Part shown: piece after piece, positions 33,880 through 42,094 of the stretch
Numbering within the stretch: the first letter of the stretch is position 1
Layout of the letters: each line of letters starts with the position of its first letter
Source: Palsa-1033 sp963735455
GTDB taxonomy: Bacteria > Chloroflexota > Limnocylindria > Limnocylindrales > CSP1-4
DNA: 64,000 bases
Direction of reading: 5' to 3'
Assembly (NCBI GenBank): GCA_963735455.1
Contig: CAVTKZ010000003.1
Location: 310,001-374,000 of the forward strand
Made by a program: the position numbers and the translations under genes
The notes under the pieces: model-generated
What the model was told of the DNA's origin: nothing
Seen by the model: the letters and a program-made list of their open reading frames with translations, nothing else
Databases searched by the model: none

Positions 33880-34566
33880 TCAGCGAATCCGTTCGATCGT
33901 CGGCGTGTCAACCGGCCGGCCGGTCGCCGGGTCGGTCAGCGGCGGCTCGTCGCCGGCCCCGTCGGCCCCGCCGCCTGTTCCGATGCCGGCCGCCGCAGCC
34001 GCGGCCGAGGCGATTGCCCGCCAGTCGCTGTCGAGGATGCTCATCTCGACCTCGTCCCACCAGCGTCCGTCGCGCCGGATCGCCTCGCGAGCGCGACCCT
34101 CGATCACGAAGCCGGCCCGGCGGTAGGAGCGAATCGCCCGCTCGTTGAAGGCGAACACGCTCAGCCCGATCCGGTGCAGCCGGAGCCGCTCGAAGGCATG
34201 CTCGAGCATCAGCCGGGTCGCCTCGGTGCCGAAGCCCCGGCCCCAGGCATCCTTCTCGCCGATCGTGATGTGGAAGAGCGCCGAGCCGTTCTCGCCGTCG
34301 AGCTGGCTGAAGGCGCACGTCCCGAGCAGCCGGTCCGAGGCTCGCTCGTGGATCGCCATGGCCAGCGAATCGGTGCCCAGGACGCGGGCCTGGAAGAAGC
34401 GCTCGATCTCCGGCCGGGCCATCGGGCCGTCCTGGTAGCGGGTCAGCCGGGACACCTCGGGATCGGCGTACCAGCGCATGAACGCGGCCAGGTTGCCCGG
34501 GACATGGCGCTTCAGGACGACGCGGTCGCCGACCAAACGGTCCGGGAACCAGCTGCGGTGGAGCAT
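33880..34566 (-). CDS. GNAT-family N-acetyltransferase (RimJ/RimL type)
   Basis: A 228-residue acetyltransferase. The acetyl-CoA binding loop is EKDAWGRGFGTEATRLMLEHAFERL (motif A, about residues 110-134), followed by GLSVFAFNERAIRSYRRAGFVIEGRAREAI, the classic RimJ/RimL motif B with Asn and Tyr. The C-terminal ~45 residues are a Gly/Ala-rich extension not typical of the family. The start at 34566 lies 10 nt after a TATACC box on the minus strand, so it is probably leaderless. The acceptor is unknown. Confidence 0.83.
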   Translation of the reverse strand: MLHRSWFPDRLVGDRVVLKRHVPGNLAAFMRWYADPEVSRLTRYQDGPMARPEIERFFQARVLGTDSLAMAIHERASDRLLGTCAFSQLDGENGSALFHITIGEKDAWGRGFGTEATRLMLEHAFERLRLHRIGLSVFAFNERAIRSYRRAGFVIEGRAREAIRRDGRWWDEVEMSILDSDWRAIASAAAAAAGIGTGGGADGAGDEPPLTDPATGRPVDTPTIERIR

Positions 34567-34576
34567 CGACCCGGAC

Positions 34577-34584
34577 GGTATACC
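34577..34584. promoter_or_regulatory. Symmetric -10 element shared by two divergent leaderless-type genes
   Basis: GGTATACC is a perfect 8-bp palindrome that reads TATACC on both strands. It lies 9 nt before the ATG of the DNA ligase gene (plus) and 10 nt before the ATG of the acetyltransferase gene (minus), with only 27 bp between the start codons. Confidence 0.55.
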
Positions 34585-34593
34585 ATCGCCGCC

Positions 34594-36349
34594 ATGCGCC
34601 GCTGGAGCGAGGTCGCCGAGCGGGTTTCGGCCACGACGCGAACCTCCGTCAAGACCCACCTCCTCGCCGACTACCTCCGGACGCTCGACGGGCAGCAGCT
34701 GCCGGTGGCGGCCGTCTTCTTTGCCGGACGGCCGTTCGCCGAGGTCGACGGCCGGACGACGGGCCTCGGCTGGGCGGCGATCTCGGCGGCCGTCGCGGCG
34801 CTGGCCGACCTGCCCCCGGACGCCCTCGGCGATGCCTACGACCGGACCTCGGACCTCGGCCTGGCCGTGGCCGACGTGCTCGCCCAGGCTGTCGAGATCC
34901 GGCGCGCAGCGGGCCTGCGCTGAACCCGAGGTCGTGCCACCGACGCTGGCCGACGTGGCGGCCGCCTACGCCGAGATCGAGACCGCGAGCGGCTCGCTGG
35001 CCAAGGCCGAGCGCTTCTCGACCCTCCTCGGCCGGTGCGACCCGGAGACGGCCTGTTACGTGGTCAAGATCCTGACCGGCGAGCTCCGGATCGGGCTGGG
35101 CGAGGGCCTCCTCGAGGCGGCCCTGGCCGAGGCCTTCGAGCGTCCGATCGCGGCCGTCAAGCGGGCCGGGATGCTGACCGGCGACCTGGGCCGGACCGCC
35201 GTGCTGGCTCGCGAGAACCGCCTGGCGAGTGCCGAGATCGCCCTCTTCCACCCGCTCAAGTTCATGCTCGCCTCGCCCGCCGAGGATGCCGACGAGATCA
35301 TCGGCCGCCTGGGGCCGACGGCCTGGGTGGAGGACAAGTACGACGGGATCCGGGCACAGCTCCACCGGGCCGGGCACGAGGTCCGGCTCTACAGCCGGGA
35401 CCTGCACGACATCACCGGCCAGTTTCCGGAGGTGGTCGCGGGCGCGCGCGAGCTGGCCTGGACGGGCATCCTCGACGGCGAGATCCTGGCCTACCGGGAC
35501 GGCACCGTGATGCCCTTCGTCGCGCTCCAGAAGCGGCTCGGGCGCAAGTCGCCCTCGGCCGCGATCCGGGCCGAGGTGCCGGTGGTCTACGTCGCGTTCG
35601 ACCTGCTGGCCCTGGCCGGTCCGGCCGCGAACGGTGGCGAGCCGCTGGCCGAGGCGCTCCTCGATCGGCCCCTGTCGGAGCGCCGCCGCCGGCTCGAGGC
35701 GCTCGAGCTGCCCCTGGCCGATGCGGGTGGCTCGTTTGCCCTGTCGCATCTCGTCTCGGTCGACTCGGCGGCCGAGCTGGAGGGGGCGTTCGAGCAGGCC
35801 CGCCAGCGGCGCAACGAGGGCCTGATGGTCAAGGACCCAGACAGCGCCTACTCGCCCGGCCGGCGGGGCCTGGGCTGGCTGAAGATGAAGAAGGCCCTGG
35901 CCACCCTCGACTGCGTCGTGGTCGGGGTCGAGCTGGGCCATGGCAAGCGCCACGGCGTCCTGTCCGACTACACCTTTGCCGTGCGCGATGAGGCCAGCGA
36001 CCGGCTGGTCACGATCGGCAAGGCGTACACCGGCCTGACCGACGCCGAGATCGCCGAGATGACCGCCTGGTTCGAGGCCCATACCCTGGCCCGCTTCGGA
36101 CGCTACCGGACGGTCGAGCCGAGCGTCGTGGTCGAGGTGGCCTTCGACGTGATCGTCCGCTCCAGCCGCCACAATTCGGGCTTCTCGCTGCGCTTTCCCC
36201 GGATCGCCCGGTTGCGACCCGACAAGGACGCCGCCGAGATCGACACGACGGCCTCGGTCGAGGCGGTCTGGAGCGGGCTGCAGCACGGCCCCGAGCAGCT
36301 GGTGACCGCCGGCCACCAGCGCGCCGTGAGCGAGGCCTCGCGGGGCTGA
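34594..36349 (+). CDS. ATP-dependent DNA ligase (one frame break)
   Basis: A protein of about 584 residues with the archaeal/eukaryal-type ATP-dependent ligase layout: N-terminal DNA-binding domain (THLLADYL, GRCDPETACYVVKILTGELRIGLGEG), nucleotidyltransferase domain with active-site Lys in VEDKYDGIRAQLH (codon 35336-35338, about residue 247), then GEILAYRDG, EGLMVKDPDSAYSPGRRGLGWLKMKK, and an OB-fold domain. One extra base near GGG 34911-34913 splits the first ~106 residues from the rest. The 5' part stops at TGA 34921-34923 while the second frame continues without a proper start. It would seal nicks, probably in repair alongside an NAD ligase elsewhere. Confidence 0.83.
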
Positions 36350-36391
36350 AACTCACGGTCCGGGGCAGTGGTCGCCGGGCAATCCGCGGGC

Positions 36392-36397
36392 TATCCT
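36392..36397 (+). promoter_or_regulatory. -10 box of leaderless-type promoter
   Basis: TATCCT followed by 6 nt and the GTG at 36404, with no ribosome-binding site. It supports the GTG as the start of the next gene. Confidence 0.45.
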
Positions 36398-36403
36398 GTC
36401 GTC

Positions 36404-36937
36404 GTGTTCAACCAGATGACCCTGCCGGCGCTCGAGCTGACCCTGTACACCGACTCGTTCATCATCCGGGGCTCGATCCAGACCCGCTACAAGCGGGTGA
36501 CCGACGTCCTGAGCGATCCCGAGCACCACTTCCTGGTCCTGACCGACGCCAGCGTCGACGAGTACGGCTCGCGCTCGCCGGCAACCAAGACCGAGTTCGC
36601 CCAGGTCAACCTCGCGACGGTCCTGTTCGCGGTCTCCGACGTGGCCGTCGAGCCGACCCCGGAGCTGCGCACGGTCAAGGTCCCCGAGGCGGCCCTGATC
36701 TCGATCCCGCCCTTCCGGATCAGTGGCCGGATCCACCTCCTGCCCGAGCGCAGCCTGGCCGAGGCACTGGGCGAGCTCGACGCCCGCTTCGTCCCGGTGA
36801 CCGACGCGACGTACTGGTCGGACACCGTCGGCGAGGCCCGCCAGACGGTCTCGTTGCTGGCCTTCAACCAGTCTCGCGCCCAGGTGCTCGCGCCGTTCCG
36901 GGTGGTCGACCCCTGGGAGGGCCTGCAGGGGGGCTAG
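36404..36937 (+). CDS. Conserved hypothetical β-rich protein
   Basis: A 177-residue protein starting VFNQMTLPALELTLYTDSFIIRG (GTG 36404; ATG 36416 is the alternative). The pattern of short β-strands with IIRGSIQTRYKRVTDVL and EHHFLVLTDASV is suggestive of a DUF6812-like family, but I cannot assign a function. No signal or membrane segment. Its end overlaps the convergent sulfurtransferase stop by 4 bp. The leaderless -10 box favours independent expression. Confidence 0.6.
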   Translation: MFNQMTLPALELTLYTDSFIIRGSIQTRYKRVTDVLSDPEHHFLVLTDASVDEYGSRSPATKTEFAQVNLATVLFAVSDVAVEPTPELRTVKVPEAALISIPPFRISGRIHLLPERSLAEALGELDARFVPVTDATYWSDTVGEARQTVSLLAFNQSRAQVLAPFRVVDPWEGLQGG

Positions 36938-37776
36938 CGATCGACCGGCAGGTCCAGCCGGTCGCCCCACTCCGCCCAGCCGCCGTCGTAGACGGCAACG
37001 TCGTCATAGCCGGCCACGGTCAGCAGGTAGGCCAGCTTGGCCGCGGCCACCCCCGAGCCGTCGTAGCAGATCACCCGCCGGCCGCGGGTGACGTTCGCCT
37101 TGAGCAACAGCTCGCGCAGGTGCTGGCCGGTCGGGAAGTGGCCGCTGCCCGGCTCGGTCAGGCCGGCCACCGGCAGGTTGATCGCCCCGGGGATGTGGCC
37201 CAGGCGGCGGGTGTTGCCCTCGAAGCCGTGATATTCGGCCGTGGCCCGGGCGTCGACCAGGATCGTGCCCGGGGAGCCGAGCAGGGCCCTGACGTCGGTG
37301 GTGGTCACCCGCAGCCCGGGCTGGAGCGCCGGGCTGTAGCGGGAGGCGGGTGGCGGCAGTGTCGCGCCGGAGATCTCGCCACCGGCCTGGACCCAGGCCG
37401 GCAGGCCGCCGTCGAGGATGCGCACATTGTCGAGCCCCACGACCCGCAGGCTCCACCACGTCCGGGCGGCGTACAGGGCGGCCACATCGTCATACAGGAC
37501 CACCGTCGAATCGGGGCGCACGCCGGCCCGGCCGAGGGCCGCTGCGATCCGGTCCGGCTCGGCCAGGCGCAGGACCCCCGACTCGTCGTCGCGGTCGACC
37601 AGCTCGACCACCCAGTCGAGGTACGTCGCGCCGGGGATATGGCCGGCGCCATACGTTGCCCGACCGGACCCGTCGGGACGCCAGCGGACGTCGATCACCC
37701 GCAGGTCCGGCTGGCCGAGCTGATCGGCCAGCCAGTCGGTGGTGGCAACGATCTCGGGGTGAGGGTAGCCAGCCAT
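36934..37776 (-). CDS. Thiosulfate/3-mercaptopyruvate sulfurtransferase (tandem rhodanese)
   Basis: A 280-residue tandem rhodanese. The N-terminal inactive domain has DLRVIDVRWRPDG ... GHIPGATYLDW and the linker VVLYDDVAALYAARTWW. The C-terminal domain carries the catalytic Cys in VICYDGSGVAA (about residue 241), with ILVDARATAEYHG and LGHIPGAINLP. The active loop CYDGSGV is nearer the thiosulfate sulfurtransferase type than the mercaptopyruvate CGSGVTA type, but specificity is uncertain. The start is shared with a divergent class V aminotransferase across a 23-bp gap; both enzymes handle persulfide sulfur in many bacteria. Confidence 0.85.
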   Translation of the reverse strand: MAGYPHPEIVATTDWLADQLGQPDLRVIDVRWRPDGSGRATYGAGHIPGATYLDWVVELVDRDDESGVLRLAEPDRIAAALGRAGVRPDSTVVLYDDVAALYAARTWWSLRVVGLDNVRILDGGLPAWVQAGGEISGATLPPPASRYSPALQPGLRVTTTDVRALLGSPGTILVDARATAEYHGFEGNTRRLGHIPGAINLPVAGLTEPGSGHFPTGQHLRELLLKANVTRGRRVICYDGSGVAAAKLAYLLTVAGYDDVAVYDGGWAEWGDRLDLPVDR

Positions 37777-37783
37777 GCGCTCA

Positions 37784-37790
37784 TATCATA
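37784..37790. promoter_or_regulatory. Overlapping back-to-back -10 boxes of two divergent leaderless-type genes
   Basis: TATCAT on the plus strand (37784-37789) and TATGAT on the minus strand (37790-37785) share five bases. They lie 10 nt and 8 nt from the GTG at 37800 and the ATG at 37776. The whole intergenic region is 23 bp. Confidence 0.55.
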
Positions 37791-37799
37791 GGGACCGCC

Positions 37800-39041
37800 G
37801 TGAGTCCCCTTCCCGCTGACGCCGACAAGGTTGCCGGGCTGCGCCTGGCGTTGCCCGCGCTGTCGGCCGGGGTCTACCTCAATGCCGGGAGCTGCGGCCC
37901 GCTGCCGGCCGAGACGGCCGCCGCGATGGCCGAGCTGGCCGACTGGGAGCTGCGCATCGGCCGGGCCTCGCCGGACACCTACTACGACGTCCTCCAGCGG
38001 ATGGAGGAGGCCCGCGCCTCGATCGCCGCGATCGTCGGCGCCGACACCCGGGACATCGCCCTGACCCATGCGGTCACCGAGGCGATGAACATCGCGGCCT
38101 GGAGCCTCGACTGGCGGCCGGGCGAGCGGGCGGTCAGCGCCCGCGGCTTCGAGCACCCCGGGACGCTCAGCGGCCTGTACGCCCTTCGCGATCGGCTGGG
38201 GGTGGTCCTCGACCTGGTCGACCTCGAGGGCGCCGCTGATCCGGCGCGGGTGCTGGCCGCCTTCGACGCCGCGATCGCGCCGGGCACCCGGCTGGTCAGC
38301 CTGAGCCACGTCTCGCACGCGACCGGGGCCGTCCTGCCGATCGCCGAGATCGCCGAGATCGCCCACGCCCGGGGGGCCTTGCTCGCCGTCGATGGGGCCC
38401 AGGCCGTGGGCGCGATCCCGGTCGACGTCGCGAGCCTCGGGGCGGACCTGTACGGGGTCGCCGGCCAGAAGTGGCTGCTCGGGCCGGAAGGGACCGGCGC
38501 GCTGGTGGTCGCGCCGGCCGTCCTCGAGCGGCTCAAGATGACCTACGCCTCGTTCTGGTCGTATGAGGCCCAGGATCTCGACGGCGTGGCCCGGCCCTGG
38601 CCGAACGCCCGCCGGTTCGAGGGGACGAGCGGGATCAACCACGCCCTGGTGGTCGGCCTGGCCCGGAGCTGTGGCTGGCTGTCGATGTACGTCGGCCTGG
38701 GCTGGGCCCTCGAGCGCGGGGCAACCCTGGCCCGGCAGACCGCCGAGCGGCTGTCGGTCCTCGACGGGGTCAGCCTCGTGACGCCGATCGTGGCGATGGC
38801 CGGCCTGGTCACCTTCCGGATCGCCGGCTGGTCGGCCCAGGCCGTCCTCGACGAGCTCGGTGCCCGCGCGTTCGTCATTGCCCGGGTGATCGAGCCGCTC
38901 GACGCCATCCGCTTCTCGGTCGGCTGGTTCAACAGCGAGGACGAGCTCGAGCGCGTCCTCCGCCTGGTCGCCGAGCTCGCCGCCCACACCCCGGAATCGA
39001 TGCCCGCCCGGCGAACCCTGACGATCATCGAGGCTCCGTGA
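37800..39041 (+). CDS. Aminotransferase class V-fold PLP enzyme (cysteine desulfurase-like)
   Basis: A 413-residue class V fold PLP enzyme. GVYLNAGSCGPLPAETAAAM opens the protein; the cofactor site is LAVDGAQAVGAIPVDVASLGADLYGVAGQKWLLGPEGTGAL, where Lys of GQKWLLG binds PLP. The His stacking on PLP (THAVTEAMN) and the C-terminal IRFSVGWFNSEDEL region are present. It resembles the isopenicillin-N epimerase/cysteine desulfurase-like subgroup; I see no typical catalytic Cys loop, so desulfurase activity is uncertain. Divergent from a rhodanese, which hints at sulfur metabolism. It overlaps the next gene by GTGA. Confidence 0.8.
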   Translation: MSPLPADADKVAGLRLALPALSAGVYLNAGSCGPLPAETAAAMAELADWELRIGRASPDTYYDVLQRMEEARASIAAIVGADTRDIALTHAVTEAMNIAAWSLDWRPGERAVSARGFEHPGTLSGLYALRDRLGVVLDLVDLEGAADPARVLAAFDAAIAPGTRLVSLSHVSHATGAVLPIAEIAEIAHARGALLAVDGAQAVGAIPVDVASLGADLYGVAGQKWLLGPEGTGALVVAPAVLERLKMTYASFWSYEAQDLDGVARPWPNARRFEGTSGINHALVVGLARSCGWLSMYVGLGWALERGATLARQTAERLSVLDGVSLVTPIVAMAGLVTFRIAGWSAQAVLDELGARAFVIARVIEPLDAIRFSVGWFNSEDELERVLRLVAELAAHTPESMPARRTLTIIEAP

Positions 39042-39431
39042 CCCGGCCGCCGGTCCGCCGCCGGTCGGAGCTCGAGATCCGCTGGCGCCAGTTCCGTAAC
39101 CCGCCCCGGCCGATCCTGCGCGCGGTCCTGAGCTCGCTGATCGTGGCCACGATCCTGGGCCTCGTCTATCTCGCCTACGACCTGGCCATCAGCCGCGGCG
39201 CCAGCCTGCCCGGCGGCGACCTGCGCACCCTGGCCGTGACCCTGTTCGTGGTGATCGTGCTGGGCTCGGGATCGCGTGATCACCTACCTCGCCGTGCCCC
39301 AGCCGAGCGGCTCGGGCGGGATCCGCCGGCGGAGCCGCTGGAGCGCGGCCCTGGGCCTCTTCGCGGCCTTGCCGATCGCCTACCTGGTGCTGGTCGTCGA
39401 GGGCCAGATCCTGCGCCCCCTGCTGACCTGA
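39038..39431 (+). CDS. Small membrane protein (one frame break)
   Basis: A protein of about 130 residues with three hydrophobic helices: AVLSSLIVATILGLVYLAYDL, TLAVTLFVVIVLG, and after the break LGLFAALPIAYLVLVVEGQI. The two parts join if one G of GGG 39268-39270 is removed, giving VLGSDRVITYLAVPQPSGSGG and a natural stop at 39429. The GTG start overlaps the aminotransferase stop. I do not recognise the family. Confidence 0.55.
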
Positions 39432-39577
39432 CGAAGGCTCCGATGGTGCGCAGACGCACCAGCACCGGTCCGTTGACGCACGACGGCGGTAGTCCTTTCG
39501 TACTCTTCCGCGCTACCCTGCCGTGGTCAATCATCCGGTGCGGACGGCCATGCCGGCGTCCGATCAAGAGGTCTTCG

Positions 39578-40035
39578 GTGTCCGACGAGCAGCATCTGGC
39601 CCTGCCCCAGCTCTTTGGCGCTCCCGCGTATTCGCGACCGCCCCGGCCGGTCGCAGGAGCTCGTCCGACCGTTCGACCCCGACGAGCTGCCCCTCGAGGC
39701 CGAACGGACCGACGTGGATCTGGCCTACATCAACGAGCTCAACGGGACGACCTGGGCCCCGCCCAGCCCGCCCGCGGCGAAGCCCAAGGGCATCCGCCGG
39801 AGCAAGGCCAGCAAGCTGGCCAAGGGTGGCCCGGCGCCGGCACGGCCCGCTTGCCGCGAGCACGAGCGACACGAGCGTCGGGCTCCAGGGCCGCCCGTTC
39901 AGCCTGCGCAACCTGGGCCGGATCTTCGGCGGCGACCAGCAAGTAGGCTCGCCACTGGACAACCGCCGGCCAACGTGGCGCAATGGGCGGCATGGCTCGC
40001 AGCCCTCGACCCAGCCCGGCGCCGCCCGAGATTGA
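39578..40035 (+). CDS. Hypothetical protein (two frame breaks)
   Basis: About 150 residues beginning with GTG 39578 (SDEQHLALPQLFGAPAYSRPPRPV). One extra base near 39650 leads into LVRPFDPDELPLEAERTDVDLAYINELNGTTW; a second near 39845 leads into STSDTSVGLQGRPFSLRNLGRIFGGDQQ and a stop at 40033-40035. The middle segment is acidic and could be a short helical domain; a Lys/Arg/Pro-rich linker follows. No family recognised. The 3' end overlaps the HTH-TOBE gene by 53 bp. Confidence 0.4.
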
Positions 40036-40444
40036 TCCCGCCGACCGGGAGCGGGCGCTCCGGATCGGCCAGGCCGCCGAGCTGCTCGGGGTCGGGATCG
40101 ACACGCTCCGGCGCTGGGAGGCCAGCCGCAAGCTGCGGGTGATCCGGACACCGGGCGGCCAGCGGATCGTGCCGATCCTGGAGGTCAGCCGCCTGCTTGC
40201 CGAACGGCGCCGGGACACCGCCGACCGGCCGATCATCGCCCAGTCGGCCCGCAACCGCTTCGTCGGGATCGTGACCCGGGTCGAGCGGGATGGCGTGGCC
40301 GCCGTCGTCGAGGTCCTGGCCGGGCCCCACCGGCTGGTCAGCCTGATGACCGCCGAGGCGGTCGACGAGCTCGACATCACGATCGGCCAGGAGGTCGTGT
40401 GCGTCGTGAAATCGACCAACGTGATCGTCGAGATCCCGCGCTAG
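39983..40444 (+). CDS. MerR/excisionase-type HTH regulator fused to a molybdate-binding TOBE (Mop) domain
   Basis: A 153-residue protein. An N-terminal winged HTH of the MerR/excisionase type is clear: RIGQAAELLGVGIDTLRRWEASRKLRVIRTPGGQR (about residues 27-61). The C-terminal ~65 residues match a single TOBE/Mop domain: NRFVGIVTRVERDGVAAVVEV ... SLMTAEAVDELDITIGQEVVCVVKSTNVIV. Such fusions are thought to sense molybdate/tungstate and control molybdenum genes. The start may be ATG 39983 or 39992. The gene ends 43 bp before a tRNA gene. Confidence 0.82.
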   Translation: MGGMARSPRPSPAPPEIDPADRERALRIGQAAELLGVGIDTLRRWEASRKLRVIRTPGGQRIVPILEVSRLLAERRRDTADRPIIAQSARNRFVGIVTRVERDGVAAVVEVLAGPHRLVSLMTAEAVDELDITIGQEVVCVVKSTNVIVEIPR

Positions 40445-40475
40445 GGCGCCGCCGGGAACGGGCGCTGGCCGGTGC

Positions 40476-40481
40476 TAGGAT
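40476..40481 (+). promoter_or_regulatory. -10 box of the tRNA-Ile promoter
   Basis: TAGGAT followed by a 6-nt spacer to the first base of the tRNA, which would start transcription at or near the mature 5' end. Confidence 0.45.
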
Positions 40482-40487
40482 GCCGGC

Positions 40488-40563
40488 GGGGGAGTAGCTC
40501 AACGGTTAGAGCGGCGGGCTTATATCCCGCTGGTTCCAGGTTCGAATCCTGGCTCCCCTACCA
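40488..40563 (+). tRNA. tRNA-Ile (anticodon UAU)
   Basis: A complete 76-nt tRNA. Acceptor GGGGGAG/CTCCCCT (G1 opposite U72, a wobble), D-stem GCTC/GAGC with GGTT in the loop, anticodon stem GCGGG/CCCGC with loop CTTATAT (anticodon TAT), five-base variable loop, T-arm CCAGG-TTCGAAT-CCTGG, discriminator A and encoded CCA. The anticodon reads AUA. Most bacteria read AUA with a lysidine-modified CAU tRNA, so a UAU isoacceptor is uncommon. The last six bases overlap the end of an antisense gene. Confidence 0.93.
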
Positions 40564-41335
40564 GCCCGCCGACAGGCCGGCTGTGCCCGCGCCCTGGCGG
40601 ATCCGGTCGAGGACCTGGCGGCGCCGGTCGCTGGTGAAGGTGCGGTGCGGCGGTAGCGTCGCCAGGAAGGCCGGGATCCCGCCCTGATCGACGACCGAGG
40701 TCGTCGACGATCGGACGGCCGAGCCACGTCCGGCAACCACGGCGGCATAGACCTTGACCACGAAGTCGTGGTCGTCGGCCATCAGCCAGCGCCGGACGGC
40801 TTCGGCGTCGCGGGCGACCCGATCGAGCGGATTCTCGATCGCCACCCACTCATCGTCCCTGGTCCGCGCCTCCCAGTGACCGCCGATCGGCCGCGCGTCG
40901 CGGGCCGCCGGGAGCTGGCCCAGGACGACGATCCCGGGTGGCCCGACGAGCAGCGCCCCGACCTCCCGGCCGCCGGGCAGGACCAGCCCGCGGACGGCGA
41001 CGTAGGCATCTCCCAGGCTCGAGCCCAGGCGGGCCAGCGGATCGCGCCGCAGCGCGAACGGATTCGGCAGCTCGACGAAGTCGAGCATCCGGTGGGCGCC
41101 CACCAGCAGGCACAGGGCCGGCAGGCTGAGGGCGACGACCCAGCCCAGGGTATGGAACGCCGGTTCGTTGGCGAAGGCTCGGCCGCGGGCGGAGAAGATA
41201 TCGACGAACGGCGTCTCGAGGGTCAGCCAGGCCACCGACAGGCCGGCCACGATGTACAGGGCGCCGATCAGCCGGGCGACCCCCAGGGCTCGTTCGGTCG
41301 GGCCGGGAGCGAGCGTTGGGGCGGATGACCTCCAT
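40558..41335 (-). CDS. Membrane-anchored NERD-like domain protein (one frame break)
   Basis: About 259 residues with two N-terminal hydrophobic helices (VARLIGALYIVAGLSVAWLTL and LGWVVALSLPALCLLVGA) and a soluble domain (LVLPGGREVGALLVGPPGIVVLGQL ... GHWEARTRDDEWVAIENPLDRVARDAEAVRRWL) resembling NERD nuclease-related domains. The ORF proper opens only at GTG 41250, inside the first helix. Removing one base from GGGG 41318-41321 connects it to an ATG at 41335 and yields a sensible N-terminus (MEVIRPTLAPGPTERALG). The TAG stop lies antisense inside the 3' end of the tRNA. The NERD call is tentative. Confidence 0.55.
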
Positions 41336-41445
41336 GGCCCTATCCTCGACCGGCCGGTCCCGCCCGACCATCACCACTTCGGGCTAGGGCCAGCCGGCCA
41401 GCCTGACCAGCGCCCCGTCCGGACCCCTCCGCACCGCCCGACCGC

Positions 41446-41465
41446 GGTGCCTCGGGGCACCGCAA
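41446..41465. terminator. Hairpin between two minus-strand genes
   Basis: An 8-bp perfect stem GCGGTGCC/GGCACCGC with TCGG loop, downstream of the DUF4383 gene on the minus strand. It probably forms part of a double terminator with the hairpin at 41493-41521. Confidence 0.5.
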
Positions 41466-41492
41466 TCTGTCTTCGGGGGCCGGCCAGGAACG

Positions 41493-41521
41493 GACCCCCG
41501 GGGAGGGAACCGGGGTCCGCA
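41493..41521 (-). terminator. Terminator-like hairpin after the DUF4383 gene
   Basis: A 10-bp GC-rich stem (41493-41503 with 41512-41521, one bulged C), 22 nt beyond the gene's stop on the minus strand. Confidence 0.5.
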
Positions 41522-41542
41522 GGGAGCGGCGAGGGGCGAGCG

Positions 41543-41930
41543 TCAGGCGGTCGCGGCGGTCGAATAGCGGCCGCTGCGGGCCATCCAGGCGATCCCGATG
41601 CTGACCACGGCCAGGCCGAGGTGGAGGAGCTGGTCGGCAACGTTCACGTTGTAGCTCAGGATCCCGAACAGGTTGGGGCTGACGATCAGGCCGACAAAGA
41701 TCACCACGTACAGGATCCCCAGCCCGAGCACGCCGTTGACCTGCTGGTTGGCCGGGAACACGAAGGCGATGCGCCAGGGCCAGCGCCCCGGTGACCAGGT
41801 GGACGAGGTTGTGCATCGTGCCGGTCAGGAACAGGGCGTTTCCGTCGCCCACGAGGGGATTGCTGATGAAGCCGAGCAGTCCGACGGCGACGAGGACGAT
41901 GCCGACGAGCGCGGCGTAGGCCCTGATCAT
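41543..41930 (-). CDS. DUF4383-type small membrane protein (one frame break)
   Basis: About 128 residues, four hydrophobic helices: YAALVGIVLVAVGLLGFI, TMHNLVHLVTGALALA, GVLGLGILYVVIFVGLIV and LLHLGLAVVSIGIAWMA. The HNLVHLVTG motif and the late DQLLHLGLAVVSI are characteristic of DUF4383. One extra base near 41770 separates the first ~50 residues from the rest. Function unknown. Start is ATG 41930, supported by the length of the first helix. Confidence 0.68.
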
Positions 41931-42082
41931 GGTTGGGTGTACCTCCATTCTGTGCACTGAGCGCCGCCATCGAGGCGACCCTCGGGCGCCGGCCTGGCGC
42001 CACTGTCGACGGGCATACGCGCCTCTCTGCGACCCGGATCACCAGCTGCGCCGAGCGACGTTCGAGTTCACGACGGCACCCC

Positions 42083-42088
42083 TAGAAT
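42083..42088 (+). promoter_or_regulatory. -10 box of leaderless-type promoter, LuxR ATPase gene
   Basis: TAGAAT followed by 6 nt and the ATG at 42095, without a ribosome-binding site. Confidence 0.5.
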
Positions 42089-42094
42089 GCGGCC

